Shown here: positions 1 through 8,110 of the stretch, piece after piece
Layout: each line of letters opens with the position of its first letter
Position numbering within the stretch: the stretch's first letter is position 1
DNA from: Campylobacter volucris
Lineage (GTDB): Bacteria > Campylobacterota > Campylobacteria > Campylobacterales > Campylobacteraceae
Direction: 5' to 3'
Assembly (NCBI RefSeq): GCF_008245045.1
Contig: NZ_CP043428.1
Location: 806,001 to 870,000, forward strand
Length of the DNA: 64,000 nucleotides
Made by a program: the position numbers and the translations under genes
Notes under the pieces: generated by a model
Seen by the model: the letters and a program-made list of their open reading frames with translations, nothing else
The model's database searches: none
Told to the model about the DNA's origin: nothing

Positions 1-3000
1 AAAGTCTTTTAATGCCTTTATCTACATTATCTATCTTTGTAATTAGTCCATCAAATTTAGAATTTAATTGTTTAAAACCATTATCAATTCCTTTAGAAAG
101 AGCCAATTCTAATTTTTCAAACATATTAGAAACATCAACCTTTAATCCTTTACCATCTTTTAATGGAATAACTGCTTCAGGATAACCATTTTCACCTATA
201 ATGGCATTTGTTTTTTGTGTTACTATTCCACCATCTGCAAAAGCAAGTGGTTTTTTATTAGGGTTTTTTATTTCTTGATTTAATTCACTATCTACTTTAT
301 TAGAATTGTTTTGATATGCAAGCAAAGCATACTTTAGATTTTCTATAGCAGCCACACTCAAAGAACTACCATTTTTTAACTCTTTAATCATACCTTCTAA
401 GTATTTTGCTATAGGCGAATCTTTTCCAAGATACTTAATCATCTCCTGAACTTCTTTTTGGCTTTGCTCTAAAAGAGTTTCTCTGTATTTTTTTAATTCT
501 TCTAAAGTCATAGAAGATGTATCTTTTATAGTTTCTTGAAGTTTTTCATTTAATTTTTCATTTTCTAATGTGATTTTGGCAATCTCATCTTGTATTGTAT
601 TTAAATCAGCTTCACCTCCTAAATCCTTCATATCGTTAGCCATTTTTAGCATTTGGAATTGATATTCTTCATAAGATGATGAATTTCTTAAGTCATTTGC
701 TTTGGCACTTGCTGCCTGCTTTAGTTCTTCAAAGGAAGATGAATTAAAATTATTATTTTTAAAATCATCGCTAGCTTTTTTTAGTAATTTTTCATAGTTT
801 TTACTTATCATTTGAGGTGTTTGAATAGTTTGCTTAATCAAATTATCACTAAAGCTAGCAAGAGATGATAAAATATTTTTTTGATTGTTTAAATTTTCTA
901 AAAGTTTATTGTTTTCATTAATTTTAATTTTGGCATATTCTTTTGAATTCTCATCTTCATATGCTTTTATAAGCTCATCAACCTTAGCTAACTCATTCAA
1001 ATGCTCTGATGAAAAAATTAGACCGCCTTGTTCTTTCATTATTTGTTCAAAGGAAGTTATAATAGCTATTAGTTGTTTTCTAAGCTCAGTATTACCAGTG
1101 CTTAAAAAATCATTTATTCCTTCATGCCCAAGCTCTAACAACTTATCATTAGCACTAAAAATATCTTTAAAAATATCTTGTTCTTCTTTACTTAGATCAT
1201 CTTTTAATCCACCCATTATAGTAGCATACTGATTAAGCAAATCATTAACTTTAAAAACACTAGTATCCAATCCATTAACACCTGCAAAACTTTGATTTAT
1301 CTGCATTAATTCACTTGTTTTATTAATAATGGTTTGCAAGATGTTATTTACTTGCTCATTTGCACTTGCTAAAGCTTGTAATAATTGCTCCCAAGCTTCT
1401 ACATTTTGAGTTGAGAAATCATTTCTTAAGCTTTCATTATAAGCCTCATTAAGTTTATCTAGTGAAATTTGTGAAATATTTTTAAATTCATCTTCTTTTA
1501 ACCCTAAGATATCAAAACCACCACTTACATTTCTAATGGCAGTTTTTAGTGCATACATGGTATCATCTAGAGTAATTTTTGCCACCTTCACAGGATCATT
1601 TTTATATATTTGACTTAAAATATTACTTTGCATACTCATAAACTGACCAAATTGCTTAGAAAGTTGCTGTGCATAAGATATATTTGATTCTTTGGCAGCT
1701 TGTTGTATGGCTTTGATTTGCTCATTAATCAATTCATTATCATTGGTATTTAAAAAACTTTTTAATAATGCATTTGGCACAGCTGTATCTACAAGAGAAT
1801 TGCCACTATATTTTCCAGCGTTTATTTCGTATTTGTCTAAATTTGCCCCTAACTTTTCTAATAATGCATATTGATTATCTAAGAATAAATTTAATTCTTT
1901 TATCTTTCTATCGTTTATATTTTGATATTCAGTCCAACTTTTTTTACTAAACCACCCTTTCTTTTGATAGTCAATGTAGCTTTGCAAATTTCCTTGTGAA
2001 AAATGATCTTTAAAATTTATATCTTGCCAAAGTCTTAGACCACTTCCGGTAGCTTTAGTTTTTCCAAAAATTCCACCTATAACACTACCTAAAAGACCGC
2101 CTACCAAAGTACCTATACCAGGAGCTATTAAAGAACCCAAAACTCCTCCTATAGCACCACCACTTCCAGCATGAGTATCAGCTTTAAATAACATATCTCC
2201 AAGCTTTCCTATACCATAACCTAAAAGACCACCACTTAATGCATTAGTAGCTAAACCACCAACAAAGCCTAAAGTAGAACCAATACCACCGGCTAAAGCT
2301 CCATTTATACCGCCAATACCTAAAGAACTCCATAAAGCACCAGAACTAAAAGAAGTTAAAGCAGTCCCTCCAAAAAAACTACCAAGATATGCACTTCCTA
2401 AACTTAAAATATTGCTTCCTAGTGTTCCTATATTTTTTATTAAATTAGAAAAATTTTGAAACACAGAAGTAAAACTATCACCAATACTGCTAAAATTAAA
2501 ACTACTAAAACTTTGTATTTTTTCAAATGTAGAGCCACTTAAAATACCTTCTAATGCATTAAATCCACTTAGCACATTAGATACACCATTTAACACATCT
2601 TGTCCCTTTTTAACCTCTCCATTAGAAGATATAATAACTTCTTTACCATCTATAACACCTGTAAAATTTCCATTATTATCTTTTTTTAAACCTAAATCTT
2701 GAGAAATTAAACTAACATTTTGATAAGAATTGTTCGCACCCATTAATGAATTTGTAAAAATTCCTGATATTGATCCGCTGATAGAACTAATAGCAGGTGA
2801 TAGCATATCCATAGCTAAAGATTTACCTAAACCTATGAATAATTCTTTTAAATTTTTTATTTTTCCTTCTATAAAATCAAAAAAACGACTTTCTATGGTT
2901 CTTTGCATATTTGCTATCATCTTAAGATAATCATTTTCTACATTTTTAAATGTTTTTGATGCATTTTTTTCTACATTTAAAAAAGCTTCTTTTTGTGTCT

Positions 3001-5167
3001 TTATAAGTTTTTGGAGATCTTCCTTGTCTAAAATATCTATAAATTTCTCTCTTAATTCTATTTCTTTTAAAGCCCAAGCTTCTTGTTTTTTACCAACGCT
3101 TTCATAAAATTCAAGCATTAAGCTCTTATAGGATTGAAATTCTTTTTGACTTTCTTTTAAATCAAGATCTATAATCATTTCTTCTTTGGCTTTTTGTATA
3201 GTTTTACCATCAAAACCTATTTCTTTAAAATGTTTTAATTTTTCATTGATAGATTCCAAGCTTTTTTCATACTCACTCATAGTGATTTGTGAAAGTTCTT
3301 TGAGTGCTTGATTTTGCTCTTTTATGATTTGAGTATGCTTTTCTTGAGCAAGTTTTGCTTTTTCTTCTTGATCTAGTATTTTTTTAATCTCATCAGCTTT
3401 AGCAGCATGAGCTAATGCATTAGATATAATGTTTACCTGCTCTACTAATGCGCTATTTTGTTCCCAATTGTTAATACTTACAAGTTCTAATAATTTTTTG
3501 TTTAAATCATCTAAAGCTTTATTTGTTTTTTCTAACTCTTGGCTTTCTATTTTTGGAATTTGAATTTTTGTTATTAATTCAACTGCGTCCTTTAACTCTT
3601 TATTGAGTTTTTCTACACTATTTAGTTTTACCTCCTCTTTTGCATTTTGCTTAATTTTTTCATCTAAAAATGCTATTTTTTGAGCAATATTTGCTATCTC
3701 TCTTGCATCTTCAACGCTTTGTTCTCTAATAGCCCCCATAAAAGAAAAATCTATTTTTTGCAGATAAGAGATTGCCTTTTTATAATCATCTCCTATAATT
3801 TCAAATGAATATTCTTTTAAAAAATTTCCTATTGTGTTTTGAAAACTTCCAATATCTGATATGCTTTTTAACTCTTTTTCTAATTGCTCTTTTTGTTTTT
3901 TTAAATCCTCTATATCTAAAATTTCAATTCTTCTTTTAAAAGAAGAATTTAACTTTTCTGTTTTCTCATACGCTTTATCCAAAGCATCTTCTATAGCAAA
4001 CAACCTTTCTATTAAAACTAAAGGTATAGCATTCTTGGCAACATTTGATAACGCTTTAAATCCCCTAGATAAAACAATAGTTCTTTTATTTATTTCATTT
4101 ATACTTTGAGTGTTAGAAAGCAACCCAACTCTTTGTAGATATAAAGCATTTTTAGTATCTAGTATTGAAGCTTTTAGTTCTAAAAATCCTTTAGATAAAA
4201 TCGGAGCTATTTTAGAGTATGCCTTTAAGCTAGCAAAAGCCAAAGAAACATTAATAAGTATAGGTGTTAAACTCTGAAAAGTTTTAATAAAACTAGAAAT
4301 ACTATCTTTATTTTCTTCCATGTAAATATTTAGTTTTAACAAGCTTTCATTTACACTTTCAAATATAGGCTTGCTCAGCTCTATTTTTAATTTATCTATA
4401 TTTGACTTTAGAAGTCTAACATTATCCTCATATCCTCCAAGAGCTAGCTGAGCAATCTTAACATTTTCACTTGTTTTTTGAATAATTAAATTATAAAGAT
4501 TACCACTTGCATTAGCTTCCTTAATAGCTTCATTAGTAAGTCCGATTTGTTTTAAAAACCTACCAAGATCAGAACTTGATAATACAGCTCCATCTCCAAG
4601 ACCATCTATTGTCATTTTCAGCTGCTCGACTCCAAGACCTGATATTTTAAGAGTTTGCATTAAATTTTCAAAAGATTTTATACTTTCATCAAAATTCATA
4701 TTTTTTGAAGCACCTGCGTAAAAACTAGAAAAAATATCTGCTAAATCCGATACAGCATATCCTGACTTAGCAGATAAATTATTAAACTGTTCTAATGTTT
4801 TAGAACTTTGTTTTAATGACAATTGATATTTTTCTTGTATATTTAATGTCTTACCAAAAGATGCAACATTAGATGAATTTACCGCTATTAAGGAAGCTAT
4901 ATTCTTCTTTGTTTTTTCATATTGAGCATTTAATTCTATAAAAGATTTGGCATAATTACTCACGCTATCAAACATAGCTTTATAACCATGATAACTTTGC
5001 ACAAAATGTGCATTCATATCCAATACAGCTTTAGATAGACCCAAAAAGTTTTCTTTGGTATCTTTTGTTTTTTGATTTAGATTAACAAAGCTTTGATTTA
5101 GTTTATTAACACTAACCACTCCTTTATTTGTATCAACACTTATGCCAACTTTTACATTTTTTGCCAC
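1..5167 (-). CDS. Phage tail tape measure protein (C-terminus cut by window edge)
   Basis: I read an open frame from a GTG at 5165-5167 to the left edge, about 1722 codons. AAGGA lies 7-8 bases before the GTG. The N-terminus reads MAKNVKVGISVDTNKG, as in tape measure proteins. Long Lys/Glu-rich helical stretches follow, then a Gly/Ala-rich membrane-like region around residues 950-1050 (GTLVGGLLGSVIGGIFGK). Near the left edge is the usual C-terminal motif of the family, FADGGIV...NGYPEAVIPLKDG (around residues 1640-1675). The protein sets tail length and is thought to help DNA entry. It sits directly downstream of the G/GT chaperone genes, as in lambda-like phages. Only the last residues appear to be missing. 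Confidence 0.93.
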   Translation of the reverse strand, partial: MAKNVKVGISVDTNKGVVSVNKLNQSFVNLNQKTKDTKENFLGLSKAVLDMNAHFVQSYHGYKAMFDSVSNYAKSFIELNAQYEKTKKNIASLIAVNSSNVASFGKTLNIQEKYQLSLKQSSKTLEQFNNLSAKSGYAVSDLADIFSSFYAGASKNMNFDESIKSFENLMQTLKISGLGVEQLKMTIDGLGDGAVLSSSDLGRFLKQIGLTNEAIKEANASGNLYNLIIQKTSENVKIAQLALGGYEDNVRLLKSNIDKLKIELSKPIFESVNESLLKLNIYMEENKDSISSFIKTFQSLTPILINVSLAFASLKAYSKIAPILSKGFLELKASILDTKNALYLQRVGLLSNTQSINEINKRTIVLSRGFKALSNVAKNAIPLVLIERLFAIEDALDKAYEKTEKLNSSFKRRIEILDIEDLKKQKEQLEKELKSISDIGSFQNTIGNFLKEYSFEIIGDDYKKAISYLQKIDFSFMGAIREQSVEDAREIANIAQKIAFLDEKIKQNAKEEVKLNSVEKLNKELKDAVELITKIQIPKIESQELEKTNKALDDLNKKLLELVSINNWEQNSALVEQVNIISNALAHAAKADEIKKILDQEEKAKLAQEKHTQIIKEQNQALKELSQITMSEYEKSLESINEKLKHFKEIGFDGKTIQKAKEEMIIDLDLKESQKEFQSYKSLMLEFYESVGKKQEAWALKEIELREKFIDILDKEDLQKLIKTQKEAFLNVEKNASKTFKNVENDYLKMIANMQRTIESRFFDFIEGKIKNLKELFIGLGKSLAMDMLSPAISSISGSISGIFTNSLMGANNSYQNVSLISQDLGLKKDNNGNFTGVIDGKEVIISSNGEVKKGQDVLNGVSNVLSGFNALEGILSGSTFEKIQSFSSFNFSSIGDSFTSVFQNFSNLIKNIGTLGSNILSLGSAYLGSFFGGTALTSFSSGALWSSLGIGGINGALAGGIGSTLGFVGGLATNALSGGLLGYGIGKLGDMLFKADTHAGSGGAIGGVLGSLIAPGIGTLVGGLLGSVIGGIFGKTKATGSGLRLWQDINFKDHFSQGNLQSYIDYQKKGWFSKKSWTEYQNINDRKIKELNLFLDNQYALLEKLGANLDKYEINAGKYSGNSLVDTAVPNALLKSFLNTNDNELINEQIKAIQQAAKESNISYAQQLSKQFGQFMSMQSNILSQIYKNDPVKVAKITLDDTMYALKTAIRNVSGGFDILGLKEDEFKNISQISLDKLNEAYNESLRNDFSTQNVEAWEQLLQALASANEQVNNILQTIINKTSELMQINQSFAGVNGLDTSVFKVNDLLNQYATIMGGLKDDLSKEEQDIFKDIFSANDKLLELGHEGINDFLSTGNTELRKQLIAIITSFEQIMKEQGGLIFSSEHLNELAKVDELIKAYEDENSKEYAKIKINENNKLLENLNNQKNILSSLASFSDNLIKQTIQTPQMISKNYEKLLKKASDDFKNNNFNSSSFEELKQAASAKANDLRNSSSYEEYQFQMLKMANDMKDLGGEADLNTIQDEIAKITLENEKLNEKLQETIKDTSSMTLEELKKYRETLLEQSQKEVQEMIKYLGKDSPIAKYLEGMIKELKNGSSLSVAAIENLKYALLAYQNNSNKVDSELNQEIKNPNKKPLAFADGGIVTQKTNAIIGENGYPEAVIPLKDGKGLKVDVSNMFEKLELALSKGIDNGFKQLNSKFDGLITKIDNVDKGIKRL

Positions 5168-5223
5168 TTTAATTTCCTTTTATATTTAATTTAGCTAGAA
5201 TGAAAACAAAAAAAGGTATTAGA

Positions 5224-5547
5224 ATGTTTTTTTACTCTTATGAACCACTTACTTTTATAACTTTGCTGTTTTTGCTTGTGGTGTTTTTTATGGCTAAAAC
5301 TAAGAGTAAAAAAGAATTTAAAGAAAAGATTATTAATAAAGAACTTGCTAATTTTACCAAAGCCGTCCATATTTTTCTTAAAGAAAACAAACCCCAAATT
5401 GTTCTGCTTAGCGCAAGAGCTATGCAATTTGGTATAAAAAACAATCTTTTTAATCACGATATAAAAGCTCAGTTTTGTCAAATTTTGCAAGAAAACCCAA
5501 ATGAAAAAGAATTTATCGTGGAGATTGATCATAATTTATTATCCTAA
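5224..5547 (+). CDS. Small membrane-anchored protein, reverse-oriented in the tail operon
   Basis: This is a 107-residue protein on the plus strand, between the gpT-like gene and the tape measure gene, which both run leftward. I prefer the ATG at 5224 (MFFYSYEPLTF) because AAAGG lies 7 bases upstream; the ATG at 5200 has no clear ribosome site. The first 25 residues form one hydrophobic segment (FITLLFLLVVFFMA), followed by a basic, probably cytoplasmic part. The end overlaps the gpT stop region by 9 bp. Family and function are not recognised. The position and orientation are those of an accessory (moron) gene expressed from the lysogen. A minus-strand frame over the same bases is low-complexity and is judged a shadow. 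Confidence 0.6.
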   Translation: MFFYSYEPLTFITLLFLLVVFFMAKTKSKKEFKEKIINKELANFTKAVHIFLKENKPQIVLLSARAMQFGIKNNLFNHDIKAQFCQILQENPNEKEFIVEIDHNLLS

Positions 5548-5859
5548 AAGTTCTAAAAAATCTAAACCTAATTTTTTTAAATCTATATTTTGATTTGTAT
5601 TAGCACTTTGCTTAATTGATGGCTTCAAATACTCACTTAGTAAAAAATCTTCACATTTATTTTTAGCTCCCATAAAAGATGCGATCATACTAAGCAAAAT
5701 GCTCATTTGTATTTCATTTCTATCGCAAGCTAAAGGCTCATTAGACAAAAACTCCATCCACTCATTAAATTCTGCTTGGGTAATGCTTTGCTCTAGTTCG
5801 CCTATTGTCTTTCCTAATGCAAGGGCTAGGCGATATTTTAATCGCCCTTGCTCTCTTGC
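5539..5859 (-). CDS. Tail assembly chaperone gpT-like segment, reached by -1 frameshift
   Basis: This frame continues upstream of its first ATG (5757) as an open, conserved-looking sequence: RLKYRLALALGKTIGELEQS then ITQAEFNEWMEFL. That matches the usual pattern of lambda gpT-type tail chaperones (RLA..LG.T..EL......FAEW). No start codon precedes this conserved part, so it must be translated by ribosomes shifting from the preceding gpG-like frame, which lies one base away (-1). The fusion would have about 114 residues of G and 106 of T. The slippery site and hairpin are listed separately. An internal start at 5757 would lose the conserved part, so I do not favour it. Confidence 0.82.
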   Translation of the reverse strand, partial: AREQGRLKYRLALALGKTIGELEQSITQAEFNEWMEFLSNEPLACDRNEIQMSILLSMIASFMGAKNKCEDFLLSEYLKPSIKQSANTNQNIDLKKLGLDFLELLG

Positions 5860-5865
5860 TTTGGG
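5819..5865 (-). promoter_or_regulatory. Programmed -1 ribosomal frameshift signal (slippery heptamer plus hairpin)
   Basis: On the minus strand the gpG frame reads GTC CCA AAG CAA near its end. C CCA AAG is a canonical X XXY YYZ heptamer (5865-5859). Seven bases later comes a hairpin: GCAAGGGCGAT (5851-5841), loop TAAAAT, then ATCGCC, a 5-base bulge TAGCC, and CTTGC (5834-5819). This gives 11 paired bases. The gpG stop codon lies in the loop. The -1 frame opens only after a TAG just upstream of the heptamer, so the shift window is short and contains this site. Lambda uses GGGAAAG at the same place in G/GT. Confidence 0.85.
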
Positions 5866-6200
5866 ACTTCTACACTAAAAGTTAAAATTTCATCAGCTAT
5901 TTTAGAAATAACAGCGAGTGCAGTTTGATTAAGCTGTGTGATTTCTTTTTTACTTAACCTTGGCTCTACAAGTCCTTTTAAGACAACTTCAGTTCTAAAA
6001 TTAGAATTGTTGCTTATAGCTTCTATATTGATTTCATTAGTATCATCGCTATCTTTTTTAAATTCTATTTTGTGATTTTTCATAAGCTCATATTGCTCTA
6101 ACATAGAAAGTTGTTTTATGGTTATTTTTTCATCAATACCATCAACTTTTATTTCTTTTGTTTTAAGAGAGTTATTTTGTAAAAAATCTTTTAAATTCAT
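5838..6200 (-). CDS. Tail assembly chaperone gpG-like
   Basis: This 120-residue protein begins MNLKDFLQNNSLKTKEIK. The start is an ATG behind GAGGAAGAAG and overlaps the tail tube stop by 4 bp. It has no signal peptide or membrane segment and is rich in charged helices. The position between tail tube and tape measure, and the -1 frameshift into a gpT-like frame near its end, identify it as the G protein of the G/GT pair. These proteins coat the tape measure protein and recruit tail tube subunits during tail assembly. The sequence alone is weakly conserved; the call rests mainly on context and on the frameshift signal. Confidence 0.8.
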   Translation of the reverse strand: MNLKDFLQNNSLKTKEIKVDGIDEKITIKQLSMLEQYELMKNHKIEFKKDSDDTNEINIEAISNNSNFRTEVVLKGLVEPRLSKKEITQLNQTALAVISKIADEILTFSVEVPKQESKGD

Positions 6201-7171
6201 TTTCTTCTTCCTCTTGGTGCAAAATTATTATTATTAAAAACTTCTTCTGTGGCAGCTGAAGCTACTCCGCTACTTGAATCACAAGTATATTTTTTTCTTA
6301 TATCTTGATTTGCTGGATATGTAAGCGTTAAAGGATTTGGATAAAAATAAATTGTTTTACCTTTTAACTCCTCATAAGTTTGCCCCTGAGTTGGCTCATT
6401 TTGAGTCTCATGAATAATATTTTCTTCATTTTCTTTTTCCCATTTGCTATCTTGTTCTTGTTCACTATCTATAAATTCTTTACTTTTGTCAAAAACTTGC
6501 TTTTTAGCATATGGACATACTCCTCTAACATTATCAAAAACATACACGAATCTCTCATCATCAATTTGTGGTATTTTTAGTGTGCTTGGATTTGGATAGT
6601 AATAAACTATTTTTGATTTTTTATCAGCATAAACATCACCCACATTTAACTCATCACTAGTATGCTCTATGTTTTCTCCTTCTTCAAATCTAAAAGGAGT
6701 GATGTCTTTTGCTTCTCCTATTTTTTCTGCTGTAATATTTGCACTAAATTTATTATTAGCTTCACTAGTAACTTCAAAACCCGTTATTTTCATTTTGATT
6801 TTTAAAGTTGTTTTTCTTTCATCATTAACCTCAACAATGATAAAAACTTCTTCATTTTCCTCAAAAGCCTTTTCAAGATAATTTACACCTTCAAAATCTT
6901 GCGTTTTTCCATCTTTTACAAATTTATAAAGCAAAGACATATTCACAGTAGCACTTGTTTTTTTACCTACTGCATTTATTTCTTCATAATCTCTGTCATT
7001 AATTGGGCTTAATTTTTGACTTTCCCTACTTCCTCCTTTAAGTCCTGAAATGCTAGTTAAAAAACCTGCTTGAACTGGTGTAGATCCGGCTGTTTCCATA
7101 GCACGAGATAAAACTAATACTCTAAGACCTTGAACATCTGGTGCTTCTGAAATTATTTTTTCTTTTGGCAT
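6197..7171 (-). CDS. Major tail tube protein with duplicated C-terminal module
   Basis: The protein has 324 residues from the ATG at 7171 (MPKEKIISEAP), which has GGAG five bases upstream; a TTG at 7186 would place the ribosome site inside the gene. Residues 1-165 look like a tail tube (gpV-type) domain: GSTPVQAGFLTSISG, then a beta-rich part including MKITGFEVTSEANNKFSAN. Residues about 178-229 and 263-313 are two copies of one module, each with a YxYPNPxTL core (IVYYYPNPSTLKIP and TIYFYPNPLTLTYP), joined by an acidic linker. It begins a separate late operon with its own promoter-like motif (7201-7234). The extra modules could decorate the tail surface; that is inference. Confidence 0.75.
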   Translation of the reverse strand: MPKEKIISEAPDVQGLRVLVLSRAMETAGSTPVQAGFLTSISGLKGGSRESQKLSPINDRDYEEINAVGKKTSATVNMSLLYKFVKDGKTQDFEGVNYLEKAFEENEEVFIIVEVNDERKTTLKIKMKITGFEVTSEANNKFSANITAEKIGEAKDITPFRFEEGENIEHTSDELNVGDVYADKKSKIVYYYPNPSTLKIPQIDDERFVYVFDNVRGVCPYAKKQVFDKSKEFIDSEQEQDSKWEKENEENIIHETQNEPTQGQTYEELKGKTIYFYPNPLTLTYPANQDIRKKYTCDSSSGVASAATEEVFNNNNFAPRGRRK

Positions 7172-7200
7172 TGGTTCTCCTTGCAATAAAATACAAATAG

Positions 7201-7234
7201 ATTTTAAAAAAACTTTGAGGCGTTAGAAAGCGTA
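7201..7234 (-). promoter_or_regulatory. Phage late-operon promoter-like motif, copy A (before tail tube)
   Basis: On the minus strand this reads ACGC-N6-ACGC (two ACGC one helical turn apart), then CGCC, exactly 10 bases, then TTTAAAAT. The same layout is found before the portal operon (9290-9323) and before the terminase operon (13609-13644). Copies A and B are identical over 24 bases (7202-7225 and 9291-9314). The AT box fits a -10 element and the ACGC repeats sit where an activator overlapping -35 would bind. Confidence 0.6.
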
Positions 7235-7585
7235 TTAAAATTTAAAAGTTAAAAACATATTACTGTGATAAAAACCATTTTCTTCATCTTCTGTGGCTAT
7301 GAGTATATCTGTTGGCTTTTTATCTATACTAAACAATAAATTTTCCAAATCTTCTTTTATATTTCTTAACTTTTGATACTTTTTGCTATATATGGTAAGG
7401 GATATTTCTATTTCTTTTACTAATAATTTATTATCAATACTTAAAACTATTTCTTCATTGCTTATTTCATAAACTATAAAATTTTCTTTACTTTCTATAG
7501 TTGCTTTTATAGGATAAATATCTAGTTTTAATTCATTTTCTAAATTTTGTAGAAAGCTCACTAAAAATTCTTTGTACATTTTCAT
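7235..7585 (-). CDS. Probable tail terminator / head-tail joining protein
   Basis: This 116-residue protein begins MKMYKEFLVSFLQNLENEL. Its ATG follows the stop of the gp10-like gene directly, with AGGG a few bases upstream. It is a small alpha/beta protein with no membrane segment or cysteine. The place after the HK97 gp10-like gene and before the tail tube gene is where gpU-like or DUF3168-like tail terminators are normally found. I do not recognise the sequence itself, so the call comes from position and size. A late-operon motif follows its stop codon, so it closes the portal operon. Confidence 0.55.
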   Translation of the reverse strand: MKMYKEFLVSFLQNLENELKLDIYPIKATIESKENFIVYEISNEEIVLSIDNKLLVKEIEISLTIYSKKYQKLRNIKEDLENLLFSIDKKPTDILIATEDEENGFYHSNMFLTFKF

Positions 7586-8110
7586 TTAAAACCCTAATTT
7601 TTTTAATTCTTTTTCTAATTCGTTTTGAACTAAAATATCTGCCTTTGGTTCTATTTTTTTTGTAGCATTTTCCATAGTTTTATATCCTTTTACAAAGCTT
7701 TTTACACCTTTTTTGTTTTTTCCTCCTTTATGCCAAAAGCCATGCTCTAAAAAATGTGCATAATAAGCACTAGAAAAATACTCTATTTTATTTTTCTTTT
7801 CATTCTTTTTCTCTAAAGTCCATTTTTTAAAACTTTTTAATTTTTCATATCTTTTTTGACTTACTTTTTTCTTTTTAAATACAACAGCAGCTGCTCTATA
7901 AACACCTTTTTCTAAATTTCTACTTGTAACAGCCCTAACACTTGATCTTAAAAGACCACTTTCTTTAGGTGCTGTTTTTTTATAAACCTTAGCTATTTCC
8001 TTACTTACACTCATAGCACCTTTTCTGGCAGCTTTTGATAATGATGAATTACTTAGCGTGTTTAAATCTTTCATTAATTCTACAAGACCTTTTACTTCTA
8101 TTTGTGCCAA
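7586..8110 (-). CDS. HK97 gp10-like head-tail connector / tail component
   Basis: The protein has 174 residues. A TTG start (AAGGA six bases upstream) overlaps the portal gene by 13 bp. It shows the HK97 gp10 family pattern: MAQIEVKGLVELMKDLN at the N-terminus, then KAARKGAMSVSKEIAK, then KTAPKESGLLRSSV (the family's typical P-x-xTG-LR-S-like stretch), and later YYAHFLEHGFWHK (the Y-x-x-x-x-E-x-G motif). It contains a strongly basic insert (KKKKVSQKRYEKLKSFKKW). These proteins close the head-tail joint in siphoviruses. It is the second gene of the portal operon. Confidence 0.82.
   Translation of the reverse strand: MAQIEVKGLVELMKDLNTLSNSSLSKAARKGAMSVSKEIAKVYKKTAPKESGLLRSSVRAVTSRNLEKGVYRAAAVVFKKKKVSQKRYEKLKSFKKWTLEKKNEKKNKIEYFSSAYYAHFLEHGFWHKGGKNKKGVKSFVKGYKTMENATKKIEPKADILVQNELEKELKKLGF

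Noticed and set aside
885-4109. Several plus-strand frames within the tape measure gene
   Set aside because: They are low-complexity shadows of the long minus-strand frame, which is open throughout the stretches I read and has clear family motifs.
5191-5532. Minus-strand 113-residue frame opposite the small membrane protein
   Set aside because: Low-complexity Phe/Lys-rich translation, poor start, and overlap of most of the better plus-strand gene.
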